This document shows, piece after piece, positions 1-10,884 of a DNA stretch of 64,000 nucleotides (position 1 is the stretch's first letter; each line of letters begins with the position of its first letter). The position numbers and the translations under genes are program-made. The notes beneath the pieces were generated by a model, which saw only the letters and a program-made list of their open reading frames with translations, did no database searches and had not been told where the DNA came from. Origin of the DNA: Actinomycetota bacterium (GTDB taxonomy: Bacteria; Actinomycetota; Actinomycetes; Nanopelagicales; Nanopelagicaceae); the NCBI GenBank assembly GCA_016870975.1, contig VGAE01000002.1:62001-126000 (forward strand), read 5' to 3'.

Positions 1-128
1 CCCGCCCTCAGTGATTTAACTTCTGTACCCATTAGAACTAAGCCTGCTTCAAAAACCTCATCAATAAAATAATCATGGCGGCCTTTTTTATTTTGGGCAA
101 TTAATTTACGCCCAGTCTCCTTAACCAT
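1..128 (-). CDS. smpB: SsrA-binding protein SmpB (N-terminal part, runs off window start)
   Basis: Reverse strand from 128 reads [43 protein letters not shown], a typical SmpB N-terminus. Confidence 0.93.
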   Translation of the reverse strand, partial: MVKETGRKLIAQNKKGRHDYFIDEVFEAGLVLMGTEVKSLRA

Positions 129-248
129 AGTTACGTCACCATAAATTCGTTAGCGTTTTTGCCTGCTGAGATCACGCTCTAAGGGTAATCAAATTTGTTG
201 AACAATTCCGACTATTGCAATTCAACTTTAGAGGCTTTTTATTGAGTC

Positions 249-1577
249 TCACTCATTGACTGGCCGATTTAGCACAGAAAGCCCACCAAGGATTTGTAAC
301 GCCTTCAAGTTCAAATCTTCGGCTCTCACAACGAGATCAGGAGTCACGCCAACATTCTCAATTGTCCGACCAGATGGGGTTAGGTAAAGCGCGACCGTAA
401 GCTCAATTCTTGAGCCATCTCGAAGAGTTACAAAGTCTTGTATGGAACCCTTTCCATATGAACGTTCTCCAATTACAACTCCACGATTTCTATCCTGGAT
501 AGCGGCAGCAAGAAGTTCAGCGGCGCTTGATGTTCCACGATTTATCATCACAACAATTGGAGAAAGTATTGGATTTCTGTTTCTAGCATTGAATACCCGC
601 TCTTCGCCCAAAACTTTGTAAGAAGTTATCAATCCATTGCCGATAAAAATTTCTGCGACACTCACTGCCTCTTGGATTTGTCCTCCCGGATTGTTCCTTA
701 AGTCAAGAATAACTCCGTTACGAAAATCCAAGCTCGAGATCGCGCTTTTAGCTTCATCAGCAGTTCTCAAGGCGAAATTTGAAATTGCTAGATAAGCAAC
801 TCCGTTATCAATTTGCGAGCCCTCAACTGTATTTAGATTTACTCGCTCGGTCGCAACTCTAAATTCAAACTTTTCAGAATTTCTTAGCACGCGCATCTGT
901 AGTTCTCGACCTATCTCGCCACGAATCAAGGCGCCAACTGTCGCTAACGAGGCACCTTGTACATCTGTCTCATTCACCTCAAGAATCTGATCGCCAGCAA
1001 GCAAACCTGCTTTTTCTGCAGTTGTGCCACTAATCACCTTAACAATTTCAATGGCACCTGATCTGGCTTTCTTTAAAGTAACTCCGATTCCAGTCAAAAT
1101 ATTGGAATTTCGCTCCTCTAATTTATCAATCGCAGACGAAGGAAAATAATTTGCCCACTGATCACCAGAGGCTTTAAGTGCTCCCTCAATCGCTGCGCGT
1201 TCTAGCACTTGTCTACTAATTTCACTTGGCGCATTCTCTGTTAGTAAATCAATCGCGCTATCAACTACTGAATCTCTATCTCTGCCTCCGATGCCAATTC
1301 CAATAACTAGTGTGAGGATAAGTAAAAATACTATGAGAATAGAGTTTCGTATCTGCTCACTTCTCTCTTGATTCGTTATTGATGTGGCGCCCGCAAATCC
1401 CTCGTTTTTCGGCGATAATAAATTTTTGTGGCTCCTTGGTTTAGCGGTTTCGGCTTGTTTAGATATTTCGGCTTGTTTAACTTTCTCGATTTGCTTAACT
1501 ACTCCTGAGCGAGTTTTTGGGCTTGAGGCCATGCCAGATCGAATCGTTTTTTTGCGACGATTCGCGGCTTTGGACAC
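249..1577 (-). CDS. S41 family C-terminal processing peptidase with PDZ domain
   Basis: PDZ (GIGVTLKKA..GLLAGDQILEVNETDV) and S41 core (LRNNPGGQI, NRGTSSAAELLAAAIQD, GKGSIQ); sits between smpB and ftsX. Confidence 0.92.
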   Translation of the reverse strand: MSKAANRRKKTIRSGMASSPKTRSGVVKQIEKVKQAEISKQAETAKPRSHKNLLSPKNEGFAGATSITNQERSEQIRNSILIVFLLILTLVIGIGIGGRDRDSVVDSAIDLLTENAPSEISRQVLERAAIEGALKASGDQWANYFPSSAIDKLEERNSNILTGIGVTLKKARSGAIEIVKVISGTTAEKAGLLAGDQILEVNETDVQGASLATVGALIRGEIGRELQMRVLRNSEKFEFRVATERVNLNTVEGSQIDNGVAYLAISNFALRTADEAKSAISSLDFRNGVILDLRNNPGGQIQEAVSVAEIFIGNGLITSYKVLGEERVFNARNRNPILSPIVVMINRGTSSAAELLAAAIQDRNRGVVIGERSYGKGSIQDFVTLRDGSRIELTVALYLTPSGRTIENVGVTPDLVVRAEDLNLKALQILGGLSVLNRPVNE

Positions 1578-1632
1578 GAGGACTCTCCTAGGAATTTAAA
1601 TTATCTGCTGGGCGACCCTATCGAGTTCTTAA

Positions 1633-2535
1633 TTAGACCTTCAGATACTTTCTTAGGGTAAGAGTAGAGGCTACGGTCGCTACTAGTAAACCTGTCCCAA
1701 GTAAGTATGCGGAGCTCAGCCAAACATCGTTCCACGTAAAGAAATTTGTGAAAGATAGTAATGGCGCTATTCGGTCATCAATCACATATTTCAGTCCAGA
1801 AAGAAGTCCAACGCTAAAGCTCCAGCCGACTAAAGATGCAAATATACCTTCCAAGATAAAAGGTAATTGAATCGAAAATGATGTCGCTCCAACAAGTTTC
1901 ATAACGTTTGTTTCACGACGTCGATTAAATGCAGCAATTCTCAAGGTGTTGCTAATTAGCAACGCAGCCGTTAGCACGCTCGCAAAACCGATTGCTAAAG
2001 CGCCATCTCTAAGCACATTCAATAATCGGAAGAACTTTTCAAGAATTGATCTTTGATCTTGAACTACATCAACTCCGGGTCTACCGGAGAAAGCACTATC
2101 AATTACGGCAAATTGGGTTGGATCTTTAAGTTTTACTCTAAAAGACTCGGGTAATTGATCAACCGTGACATTTTGTGAGATTGCAGAGTTCTTAAATCGC
2201 TCTTGGAATCTTTCGTATGCTTCTGATTGGGATTCATAGTAGACAGTGTCTACAACCGGTAGCGCTTCTAAATCGCGTTGAATTTCAAGACGTTGTGGCG
2301 CCGTTACTGATCCAGAAGGGCAAGATGCTGAATCTGAAAGCGTTCCACATAAGAATACGGAGACTTCAATTTTGTCATACCAGTAATCCTTCATTACTCG
2401 AACCTGGGCATTTGAGAGTAAACCGATCCCCAGGAGCGATAGTGAAATTGCAACCGTAACTACCACAGCAAATGTCATCGTCAAATTGCGGCGGAGTCCG
2501 ATTCCGACTTCATTAAGAATGAAACGTGCTCTCAT
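1633..2535 (-). CDS. ftsX: Cell division ABC transporter permease FtsX
   Basis: MRARFILNEVGIGLRRNLTMTFAVVVTVAISL N-terminus, adjacent to ftsE. Confidence 0.95.
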   Translation of the reverse strand: MRARFILNEVGIGLRRNLTMTFAVVVTVAISLSLLGIGLLSNAQVRVMKDYWYDKIEVSVFLCGTLSDSASCPSGSVTAPQRLEIQRDLEALPVVDTVYYESQSEAYERFQERFKNSAISQNVTVDQLPESFRVKLKDPTQFAVIDSAFSGRPGVDVVQDQRSILEKFFRLLNVLRDGALAIGFASVLTAALLISNTLRIAAFNRRRETNVMKLVGATSFSIQLPFILEGIFASLVGWSFSVGLLSGLKYVIDDRIAPLLSFTNFFTWNDVWLSSAYLLGTGLLVATVASTLTLRKYLKV

Positions 2536-2544
2536 TTCGCCAAC

Positions 2545-3234
2545 CTATCCTGTGTATCCATAAACACCACGGGCTTGGTCTCGGATTACATGTCCAGCAT
2601 CTAATTCGATAACTCGTTTACGCATCTGATCCACGATTCCCGAATCGTGAGTAGCCATAACGACAGTGGTGCCTTCTCGATTAATTCGATCTAGAAGTTT
2701 CATAATGCCAACCGATGTTGCTGGGTCGAGATTTCCTGTTGGCTCATCTGCAATAAGAATGGCTGGATTACTTACATAAGCTCTCGCAATAGCGACTCGT
2801 TGTTGCTCACCACCAGACAATTCGTTCGGTTTACGATCTCCTTTATCCTCTAATCCAACAAGTTCGAGAGCTTCTGGGACTTCTCGATCAATTTCTTTAC
2901 GCGAAAAGCCGAGTACATGAAGAGTAAAAGCCACATTCTCAGAAACGGTTTTATTTGGAAGTAAGCGAAAATCTTGAAACACCGTCCCAACTTGTCGGCG
3001 GAGCTCAGGCACCCTCCAATTAGAAAGCGAGGTTAGATCTTTTCCGGCAACGTGAATCTTTCCGGCCGTTGGTTTCTCTTCACGCAGTACCAAGCGAAGG
3101 AACGTTGATTTACCAGATCCAGAGAGTCCAACTAGAAATACAAATTCTCCCTTCTCAACATCAAGAGAGACATTGTCTAAAGCCGGTTTGTCCGACTTTG
3201 AATAGACCTTTGTTACGCTCTCGAATTTAATCAC
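2545..3234 (-). CDS. ftsE: Cell division ATP-binding protein FtsE
   Basis: Walker A GLSGSGKST, LSGGEQQRVAIARA, Walker B ILIADEPTGNLD. Confidence 0.96.
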   Translation of the reverse strand: MIKFESVTKVYSKSDKPALDNVSLDVEKGEFVFLVGLSGSGKSTFLRLVLREEKPTAGKIHVAGKDLTSLSNWRVPELRRQVGTVFQDFRLLPNKTVSENVAFTLHVLGFSRKEIDREVPEALELVGLEDKGDRKPNELSGGEQQRVAIARAYVSNPAILIADEPTGNLDPATSVGIMKLLDRINREGTTVVMATHDSGIVDQMRKRVIELDAGHVIRDQARGVYGYTG

Positions 3235-3313
3235 GGTGCGATTCTAGATAGTGGAGCGCGAGAATCTCGGGATATATCAAGCGTGAATGTTGTGAATTAG
3301 GTGAATTTTTCCA

Positions 3314-4426
3314 CTAGCGAGAGCGGCGCCACTTGATTCCTGCTTGCACGAAGCCCTCAAGATCACCATTCAAAACAGCTTGGGTATTTCCAGTCTCAAA
3401 ATCAGTGCGATGATCTTTAACCTTTTGATATGGATGAAGTACATAAGAACGAATTTGATTTCCCCAAGAACCAGAGTTGTCACCCTTAAGTGCGTCAATT
3501 TTCGCCCGCTCTTCTTGATTTCTTCGTTCCAATAATTTTGATTGCAGTACGGCCATAGCTGTAGCTTTATTTTGAATCTGAGATCTTTCATTCTGGCAAG
3601 AAACAACAATTCCGGTGGGTATATGCGTAATTCTTACCGCTGAATCGGTTGTATTTACACCCTGTCCTCCAGGACCAGAGGATCGATAAACATCGACGCG
3701 AATCTCTTTCTCATCAATCTCAATGTGGTCGCTTTGTTCAACTACCGGAACGACTTCAACTCCGGCAAAAGAAGTATGCCTTCGATTTTGGCTATCAAAA
3801 GGTGAAATTCTTACAAGTCTGTGCGTTCCTTGTTCAACGGAAAGAGTTCCGTAGGCATATGGGCCAGAAACTTTAAAGGTGGTTGATTTGACTCCCGCCT
3901 CTTCTCCATATGAAGTTTCGAGAACTTGTACAGAGAAATCTTTTTTTTCACAATATCGTAGAAACATGCGGGAGACAATTTCCGCCCAATCCGCAGCATC
4001 GACTCCGCCAGCTTCTGAGCGAATTGTTACGAGCGCACCTCGATGATCATATTCACCGCTAAGGAGTGTCCGCACTTCAAGTTCTCCGATAGCTTCCTGT
4101 AAAGATGTTAGTTCGCTAGTTAGATCGGAGGTCATTCCATCACTTGATGTTGTACCATCACGGAAGTTGGCAAGTTCCAACATAACTGGAAGATCTTCTA
4201 CTCTCTTGCGCAAAGAGGTTAATTCAGAAATTAGCGATTGGCTGCGTGATAGAGCGCTTGTTACTTTTTGAGCGTTCTCCGGATTGTTCCAAAGGTCAGG
4301 AGCTGCTGCTTTGCTCTCGAGATCTAATACGTCTGCCTGCAACTGAGCAATATCCAAAACGGATTCTATGCCCGCGAATGTTTTTGAAAGATGTGAAATC
4401 TCGCTTTGAAAATCTCTATCGGTCAC
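3314..4426 (-). CDS. prfB: Peptide chain release factor 2
   Basis: [23 protein letters not shown] and an SPFD motif ([15 protein letters not shown]); uninterrupted frame. Confidence 0.96.
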   Translation of the reverse strand: MTDRDFQSEISHLSKTFAGIESVLDIAQLQADVLDLESKAAAPDLWNNPENAQKVTSALSRSQSLISELTSLRKRVEDLPVMLELANFRDGTTSSDGMTSDLTSELTSLQEAIGELEVRTLLSGEYDHRGALVTIRSEAGGVDAADWAEIVSRMFLRYCEKKDFSVQVLETSYGEEAGVKSTTFKVSGPYAYGTLSVEQGTHRLVRISPFDSQNRRHTSFAGVEVVPVVEQSDHIEIDEKEIRVDVYRSSGPGGQGVNTTDSAVRITHIPTGIVVSCQNERSQIQNKATAMAVLQSKLLERRNQEERAKIDALKGDNSGSWGNQIRSYVLHPYQKVKDHRTDFETGNTQAVLNGDLEGFVQAGIKWRRSR

Positions 4427-4657
4427 GACTCAAGGATAGTGGAACAAAAAGTATCAAATTTAGGGGCAAGGTTATGACTTCCAATCAATGAAACACATTT
4501 CAGTTTTTACCTGGTACGTTGCATTGAGAAATCCGCTCAACCAGTGTCTGCTAATTTGGAGAGTGCCGTTGGTGTCAATTTTGTTCAAGTTTGAATCCAT
4601 TTTGATGCCTGTGAAGGATAATGGCGTTATCCGATAGACTCTCCTATGCAGTTCAAT

Positions 4658-4734
4658 GGTGGGCGTAGCTCAGCTGGTAGAGCACCCGGTTGTGGTCCGG
4701 GATGTCGCGGGTTCGACCCCCGTCGCTCACCCCA
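4658..4734 (+). tRNA. tRNA-His (GTG), 3' CCA encoded
   Basis: G-1/C73 pair, acceptor GTGGGCG/CGCTCAC, anticodon loop TTGTGGT, T-arm GCGGGTTCGACCCCCGT. Confidence 0.93.
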
Positions 4735-4801
4735 ATGAATTTAGCGAATTCCGGTGGAATGAATCGCTCGCGCGCAGATAGGCTTACTTTCTGTGGTAGG
4801 T

Positions 4802-7800
4802 ATGACTCCCGACAACAAATTTGGTGGCTCATTCGGCCCCAATGAATGGCTTGTCGATGAGATGTATGAACGGTACCTTCGAGATCCAAACTCAATCGAT
4901 GAAAAGTGGCGAGCATTTTTCGCCGGATATAAACCTGGAGCTAATGGTTCGAGTGGTTCGAGTGGTCTAGCTGCCGGAGCGCCGCCGGTTCCAAAGCGAG
5001 AACAGCGGAGTAATCAACAAGTGAACCCACCACAAGTTGTAAGTAATGAAGTGAAGGTTGAGGTAAGTCCAACCCAAACAAGCGAAAACTCGAGCGCCGT
5101 TCAGAGAAATCAACCGGTAGTGCGCCAAGCAAAGTTAAATTCTCCAACTCCAGCCCAACCAATCTCTCGCCCAGTTAAAGAGATAAGCACCCCGAGCGCT
5201 GCACGAGTTGAACCTTTGCGAGGAGTCGCAAGTCGAGTTGTTGCAAGTATGGAGGCATCGCTCTCGGTACCAACCGCAACCAGCGTTCGCGCAATCCCCG
5301 CAAAATTAATGATTGATAATCGAACTGTTATTAATAATCACTTGAAGCGCGCTCGTGGCGGAAAAGTTTCATTTACACACATTATTGGCTACGCGATGAT
5401 TCGCGCTCTGCGCGAGATGCCAGAGATGAATGTGTTTTTTACCGGGCAAGACGGTAAACCTGCTGTCGGATTCCCGGAGCATATAAATCTTGGAATCGCA
5501 ATCGACTTAGCTAAAGAAGATGGCACACGCCAACTTCTTGTTCCTTCAATAAAAGGTTGCGAGTCACTCGATTTTGGTCAGTTCTGGGCCACCTATGAAT
5601 TTCTAGTTAAGAAAGCACGCAAAGGTTCACTCACCGTAGAGGATTTTGCTGGAACAACTTGCTCTCTAACTAATCCGGGAACGATTGGCACGGTTCACTC
5701 AGTTCCCCGGCTAGTACAAGGCCAGGGTTTAATTCTGGGCGTAGGCGCGATGGATTACCCCGCCGAATTCCAGGGCGCAAGCGGAGAAACTATCGCTCGC
5801 CTTGCAATATCTAAAGTCGTAACCCTCACCTCAACCTACGATCACCGTGTTATCCAAGGTGCGCAATCAGGTGATTTCTTACGTCGTGTTCATGAAATTC
5901 TGCTTGGTGAAGATGGCTTCTACGATGAGATTTTTGCAGCTCTTCGAATTCCATATGTACCAATCCGTTGGCATACCGATGTTCACTTTAATAGCCAAGT
6001 AAGTCTTAGCAAAGAAGCTCGCATTCAACAGTTAATCAACGCTTATCGAACCTTCGGCCATTTAATGGCGGATATTGATCCTCTGGAATATCAACAACGC
6101 ACTCACGCTGACTTAGATATAGCTACTCATGGACTAACGCTCTGGGATCTTGATCGTGACTTTGCAACCGGCGGCTTTGGCGGAAGAAATTCTGCAAAAC
6201 TTCGAAATATTCTGGGAACGCTCCGTGATTCATATTGCCGCTCTATCGGTGTGGAATATATGTATATCGAGACTCCGGAAGAACGTCATTGGATTCAAAA
6301 TCAAGTAGAAGTTGGCTCTCCCTTCTTTCCAAGGGAAGAGCAGCTCCGCATTCTGCGCAAATTAAATTCTGCTGAGGCCTTTGACACTTTTCTACATACT
6401 AAGTTTGTTGGTCAGAAACGCTTCTCGCTCGAGGGTGGCGAATCTGTAATACCTCTTCTCGACACTATCGCGCGCTACGCCGCTAAAGCAAAGCTTGATG
6501 AAGTCTGTATCGGTATGCCACATCGTGGTCGCTTAAATGTTCTCGCCAATGTCGCTGGAAAATCTTATGGTCAGATTTTCCAAGAGTTCGAAGGCCACTA
6601 TCAAGCAAATTCTGTTCAAGGCTCTGGCGATGTTAAATACCATCTTGGTACATATGGTGATTTCATTACTGAAAATGGTGAGAAAACTAAGGTCTATCTC
6701 GCTGCTAATCCTTCACATTTAGAGGCAGTAAATCCGGTTCTCGAAGGAATTGTTCGCGCCAAGCAAGATAAGAAGAATGTCCTTAACGCCTTCTCAATCC
6801 TTCCGGTCTTAATTCACGGCGATGCTGCTTTTGCTGGGCAAGGTGTAGTCGCAGAAACTCTAAATATGTCGCAACTACGTGGATACAAGACCGGCGGAAC
6901 AATTCACGTAGTAATTAATAACCAAGTTGGTTTCACTACCTCCCCTGAATCTGCGCGCTCTTCAAGATATGCAACCGATGTTGCGAAAATGATTCAAGCG
7001 CCGATATTCCATGTAAATGGTGATGATCCAGAGGCCTTGGTCCGTGTGGCACGAGTTGCATTCGAGTATCGACAGACTTTCCATAAAGATGTCATCATCG
7101 ACATGGTCTGTTACCGTCGCCGTGGCCACAACGAAGGCGATGAACCAAGTTTTACCCAGCCGCGCATGTACCAGATGATTGATTCAAAGCGCACTACGCG
7201 AGTTCTTTATGCTGAAGCTCTCGTTGGTCGTGGTGACATTACGCAAGAGGAGGCAGATGGCATCGCGAAAGAGTTCCAGACGCAGCTAGAGGGGATCTTT
7301 GCAACCGTTCATGACAAGATGCCAGAAAAACCAGAATTTGACCAACTTCAAGAGGCGGATCCTCGAAGCACAAATACTGCAATCTCTGAGGCGGTAGCGC
7401 GCAAAATCGCAGCGACTCAAATTGCCATTCCGGAAAATTTCAAAGTTCATCCCAAACTCTTGCCACAATTACAGCGTCGCGTATCGATGTTAGATGATGG
7501 CACGATTGATTGGTCTGGTGGTGAGATGTTGGCATTTGGTTCGTTACTTCTTGAGGGCCATCCTGTTCGAATCGCTGGTCAAGATGTCGGTAGAGGTACA
7601 TTCTCAAATCGACATGCAGTAATTAGAGACCACAACGATGGAAGTGAGTGGCTACCACTTCGCGCGCTAATTGAAGATAACAATCAATTTTTTGTCGTTG
7701 ATTCACTCCTCTCCGAGTACGCAGCTATGGGATTCGAACATGGTTACTCGCTACAACGAGATGATGCGCTAGTTCTCTGGGAAGGACAGTTTGGAGACTT

Positions 7801-8524
7801 TGCTAACGGCGCTCAGACAATTATCGATGAGTTCATCTCATCTTCACTCCAGAAATGGGGAGAACGCACCTCGCTCGTACTACTTCTGCCACATGGCTTT
7901 GAAGGTCAAGGTCCCGATCACTCATCCGGGCGCATCGAAAGATTCTTAACGCTCTGCGCTGAAAACAATATGACGGTTGCGCAGCCATCATCGGCCGCAT
8001 CCTTCTTCCACTTATTGCGTTGGCAGATTAAGAATCCTGCCCGCAAACCATTAATTGTCTTCGAGCCAAAGTCAATGCTTCGCCTAAAAGCTGCAGCTTC
8101 GCAATTAAGCGACTTTACAAGTGGAAACTTCCAACCATTTATAAAAGAGAATTCCTCTGAACTCGAGGGCGTCGAGCGTTTGATCCTATGCAGCGGCAAA
8201 ATTTATTGGGAGTTAATCGGCGAACGTGCAAAGCGCGGCGATAAGAAAACTGCAATTGCAAGATTAGAACAGCTTTACCCCCTCCCAACCGAAGAGATAA
8301 TTGCCGAAATCAAACGATTCCCAAATGCCAAAGTTCTCTGGGTCCAAGATGAACCAGCAAACCAAGGACCATGGCCATTCTTCGCTGCGACGATGAGTGA
8401 GGCGCTTCCTGGAAACGCCATTCAACGCATCTCGCGCCGCGCATCTGCCAGCCCAGCTACTGGAAGTGTCCATGTGCATGAAGAAGAACAGAAAGCTTTA
8501 ATTGCTGAGGTATTTGCAAAGTAG
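4802..8524 (+). CDS. kgd: Multifunctional 2-oxoglutarate decarboxylase / 2-oxoglutarate dehydrogenase E1-E2 fusion (mycobacterial Kgd type)
   Basis: N-terminal FGPNEWLVDEMYERYLRDPNSID, succinyltransferase catalytic region (SLTNPGTIGT..TYDHRVIQGAQSGDFL), E1 TPP region (GMPHRGRLNVLANV, GDAAFAGQGVVAETLNMS). Confidence 0.95.
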   Translation: MTPDNKFGGSFGPNEWLVDEMYERYLRDPNSIDEKWRAFFAGYKPGANGSSGSSGLAAGAPPVPKREQRSNQQVNPPQVVSNEVKVEVSPTQTSENSSAVQRNQPVVRQAKLNSPTPAQPISRPVKEISTPSAARVEPLRGVASRVVASMEASLSVPTATSVRAIPAKLMIDNRTVINNHLKRARGGKVSFTHIIGYAMIRALREMPEMNVFFTGQDGKPAVGFPEHINLGIAIDLAKEDGTRQLLVPSIKGCESLDFGQFWATYEFLVKKARKGSLTVEDFAGTTCSLTNPGTIGTVHSVPRLVQGQGLILGVGAMDYPAEFQGASGETIARLAISKVVTLTSTYDHRVIQGAQSGDFLRRVHEILLGEDGFYDEIFAALRIPYVPIRWHTDVHFNSQVSLSKEARIQQLINAYRTFGHLMADIDPLEYQQRTHADLDIATHGLTLWDLDRDFATGGFGGRNSAKLRNILGTLRDSYCRSIGVEYMYIETPEERHWIQNQVEVGSPFFPREEQLRILRKLNSAEAFDTFLHTKFVGQKRFSLEGGESVIPLLDTIARYAAKAKLDEVCIGMPHRGRLNVLANVAGKSYGQIFQEFEGHYQANSVQGSGDVKYHLGTYGDFITENGEKTKVYLAANPSHLEAVNPVLEGIVRAKQDKKNVLNAFSILPVLIHGDAAFAGQGVVAETLNMSQLRGYKTGGTIHVVINNQVGFTTSPESARSSRYATDVAKMIQAPIFHVNGDDPEALVRVARVAFEYRQTFHKDVIIDMVCYRRRGHNEGDEPSFTQPRMYQMIDSKRTTRVLYAEALVGRGDITQEEADGIAKEFQTQLEGIFATVHDKMPEKPEFDQLQEADPRSTNTAISEAVARKIAATQIAIPENFKVHPKLLPQLQRRVSMLDDGTIDWSGGEMLAFGSLLLEGHPVRIAGQDVGRGTFSNRHAVIRDHNDGSEWLPLRALIEDNNQFFVVDSLLSEYAAMGFEHGYSLQRDDALVLWEGQFGDFANGAQTIIDEFISSSLQKWGERTSLVLLLPHGFEGQGPDHSSGRIERFLTLCAENNMTVAQPSSAASFFHLLRWQIKNPARKPLIVFEPKSMLRLKAAASQLSDFTSGNFQPFIKENSSELEGVERLILCSGKIYWELIGERAKRGDKKTAIARLEQLYPLPTEEIIAEIKRFPNAKVLWVQDEPANQGPWPFFAATMSEALPGNAIQRISRRASASPATGSVHVHEEEQKALIAEVFAK

Positions 8525-8549
8525 TTATCTCGCCAACAAATTAACCGGT

Positions 8550-8876
8550 TTAGCTGAGCGCATACCTCTTCGATTTGATGGCGCGCCCTCGTATCTCATG
8601 CGCCTGGATATAACCCCAAGTTCTCGAATCTTGCATTCGCGCCGATAAGTCTTGGTTATCTCCCTCTACCCAGTAGCTGTTGCCATGCGACCTCTGAACT
8701 CTCTTGATATAAAGAATTCCTGGCTGTTCATCTCGTTCAATCAGCACCACAGTTCCCAGCCGAATCTCATGAGGAATCGAATCGAATAACCGGACCCAGA
8801 TGACTTCACTATCCCGGTATGTCGGCGCCATCGAATCTCCAGTTATGCGCGCCCTGTGGATCGGCCATTTTTTCAT
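8550..8876 (-). CDS. sodX: Nickel-type superoxide dismutase maturation protease (S26 family)
   Basis: Short S24/S26-like protein (GDSMAPTYRDSEVIWVR; LYIKRVQR) divergent from the Ni-SOD gene. Confidence 0.85.
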   Translation of the reverse strand: MKKWPIHRARITGDSMAPTYRDSEVIWVRLFDSIPHEIRLGTVVLIERDEQPGILYIKRVQRSHGNSYWVEGDNQDLSARMQDSRTWGYIQAHEIRGRAIKSKRYALS

Positions 8877-8954
8877 TGGCGAGAGTTTCCCATGGCAGGT
8901 ACGCTGACTCCAACATCTAAGTAGCCAATTAAAAGCCCTACTAGAAGTGAGGAA

Positions 8955-9332
8955 ATGATGTTAAACGTTTATGCCCACTGTGATCTTCCTTGTGGAGTTT
9001 ACGATCCCGCGCAAGCAAAGATTGAAGCTCTATCTGTGAAAGCTTGCATGGAAAAGTACGCAGCTTCCAACGATTCAGATTTCAAATCTCGCGCGGTCTC
9101 AATTAAAGAAGCTAGATCTAATCTAGTTAAGGAGCATCTCTGGGTGCTCTGGACCGATTACTTCAAGCCAAATCATTTCGAGGCCTATCCACAACTTCAT
9201 GGTCTATTTAATGAGGCAACAAAATTGGCTGGCGCCGCAGGTACTAAAGGAACCACTGATGTAGCCGTAGCAGAGAAGTTAATCTCCAAAATTGATGAGA
9301 TTGCGGAGATATTCTGGGCTACGAAGAAATAA
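8955..9332 (+). CDS. sodN: Superoxide dismutase, Ni-type
   Basis: Ni-hook motif HCDLPCGVYDP directly after a 6-7 residue leader. Confidence 0.97.
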   Translation: MMLNVYAHCDLPCGVYDPAQAKIEALSVKACMEKYAASNDSDFKSRAVSIKEARSNLVKEHLWVLWTDYFKPNHFEAYPQLHGLFNEATKLAGAAGTKGTTDVAVAEKLISKIDEIAEIFWATKK

Positions 9333-9348
9333 TCTTTAAGCTAAGAAA

Positions 9349-9768
9349 TTAATCGCGCGGCGCTTGTTGTGACATCACAGCGAGCGCCGCACTCTTTGCT
9401 AGAAAAGTAACGCGGTCCACAAGTTTTCGATTCATCGTTCCTGTCGCCACCATTCGCTGACCATCATGAATCTCGCAGAAAAATATTAGATTGCCATCGC
9501 TAAATGAAGTGCAAGTAGCGGCTCCCTGGAGTTCCGTGCCAATTCCAACTGGATGCAAGACTTCAAATTGAAGATCTGTTAAAACTGTGGTGTCGCCATT
9601 TTCAATCAGATCAGCTAAAGACGAATTACATGCGCTCTCCATTAACGTAACAAAGAAGCTGGCGGAAAGAATCGCCATATCGCCACTGCCATGAGCCAAA
9701 GAGGTATCACCAGGTCGCACCGTCATCTGCGAGATTCCGACCGCACCAATAGCTGATTCGTTTAGCAT
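9349..9768 (-). CDS. Thioesterase, hot-dog fold (FlK-like)
   Basis: GSGDMAILSASFFVTLMESACNSSLADLI and downstream hot-dog pattern. Confidence 0.65.
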   Translation of the reverse strand: MLNESAIGAVGISQMTVRPGDTSLAHGSGDMAILSASFFVTLMESACNSSLADLIENGDTTVLTDLQFEVLHPVGIGTELQGAATCTSFSDGNLIFFCEIHDGQRMVATGTMNRKLVDRVTFLAKSAALAVMSQQAPRD

Positions 9769-9818
9769 CAGGTTTAATCTAACGGGTAAGAGGTTAAATC
9801 TCCGGTATCTTTACCGGA

Positions 9819-10481
9819 ATGAATTCGCAACACCTCTCGCAGAGCGGCGCTGGCCACTTGAGAAGCTACTACCCCATACTTGCCGCAATATTCTGTTCAC
9901 TCCTCTTAATCTCAAATATTGGGGCGGTTAAATTCATCGATTTCGGTCCAATTAAGACTGATGGTGGAGCATTTCTCTTTCCGCTTACCTACATCCTGGG
10001 CGACGTTCTGACCGAGGTATATGGATATAAAGCTGCTCGTAGAGTTATCTTTACCGGGTTCGGTATCGGAATACTTGCTGGATTTACATTCTGGTTGATC
10101 CAAATCTCGCCGGCTGCATCTAGTTGGGAGAATCAAGCAGCATTTGAAGCAATCCTTGGATTTGTTCCCCAAATAGTCGCAGCTAGCGTGATTGCATTCT
10201 TACTTGGACAACTTTCAAATTCATGGACTTTGGTTTGGATTAAAGGTAGAACTCATGGGAAAAAACTTTGGGCGAGACTTATCGGCTCTACTGTAGTTGG
10301 CGAGTTTGTAGATACCTTGGTATTTACCTTAATTGCCTCGCTGGGCAGATTAAATTTTCAAGAGTTCTTAAATTATCTTGCCACTGGTTATGTTTATAAG
10401 ACCTTATTTGAAGTAATTCTCTTGCCCATTACCTACCGAGTGATCGCAAAAGTTAAGCAACATGAGGCAATGACCTCGTAA
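9819..10481 (+). CDS. Queuosine precursor transporter (YhhQ/VUT family)
   Basis: Membrane protein with FPLTYILGDVLTEVYGYKAARRVIFTGF and GSTVVGEFVDTLVFTLIA. Confidence 0.9.
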   Translation: MNSQHLSQSGAGHLRSYYPILAAIFCSLLLISNIGAVKFIDFGPIKTDGGAFLFPLTYILGDVLTEVYGYKAARRVIFTGFGIGILAGFTFWLIQISPAASSWENQAAFEAILGFVPQIVAASVIAFLLGQLSNSWTLVWIKGRTHGKKLWARLIGSTVVGEFVDTLVFTLIASLGRLNFQEFLNYLATGYVYKTLFEVILLPITYRVIAKVKQHEAMTS

Positions 10482-10500
10482 CTACTTCTCTTATATATCG

Positions 10501-10884
10501 TTAATCTAGCGGGAAATCTCGACGAATTTCATGCGAGGTCTCTATCTCAATCTGGGTCTGGCCATCGATGGTGATTTCAGTTCGTCGATACTGCGTAATA
10601 ATCTCGGTCTGGCTGAAACCTGCCATCTGCTGTAATTGAATTAGATGTAATTGGTGTGCAATCCGCTCTTGCAAAGTTGTTGGCGCGGTTTCGCAGCAGG
10701 TTCTGACCAGAAGAGCTCGTACAACATCTATGGTGCGACGCTCAATCTCTAGTTGATTTCTGCAATCAGCGCAATCTTGGAGGTGGAATGCAATCTCATT
10801 AAATGTTGCCGAATCCTCGATCTGGTTATCGATAAATGGGATCAGCCATTCCTGACATTGGAGACAGTTAATCGACTCCATCAT
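10501..10884 (-). CDS. rsrA: ZAS-type anti-sigma factor (RsrA-like)
   Basis: HxxxCxxC motif (HLQDCADC); overlaps sigR. Confidence 0.85.
   Translation of the reverse strand: MMESINCLQCQEWLIPFIDNQIEDSATFNEIAFHLQDCADCRNQLEIERRTIDVVRALLVRTCCETAPTTLQERIAHQLHLIQLQQMAGFSQTEIITQYRRTEITIDGQTQIEIETSHEIRRDFPLD

Noticed and set aside
3314-4426. Possible RF2 programmed frameshift
   Set aside because: prfB is a single uninterrupted 370-codon frame; no internal TGA slippery site.
4802-8524. Fused E1-E2 2-oxoglutarate dehydrogenase as a novel fusion
   Set aside because: This architecture is standard for actinobacterial Kgd.
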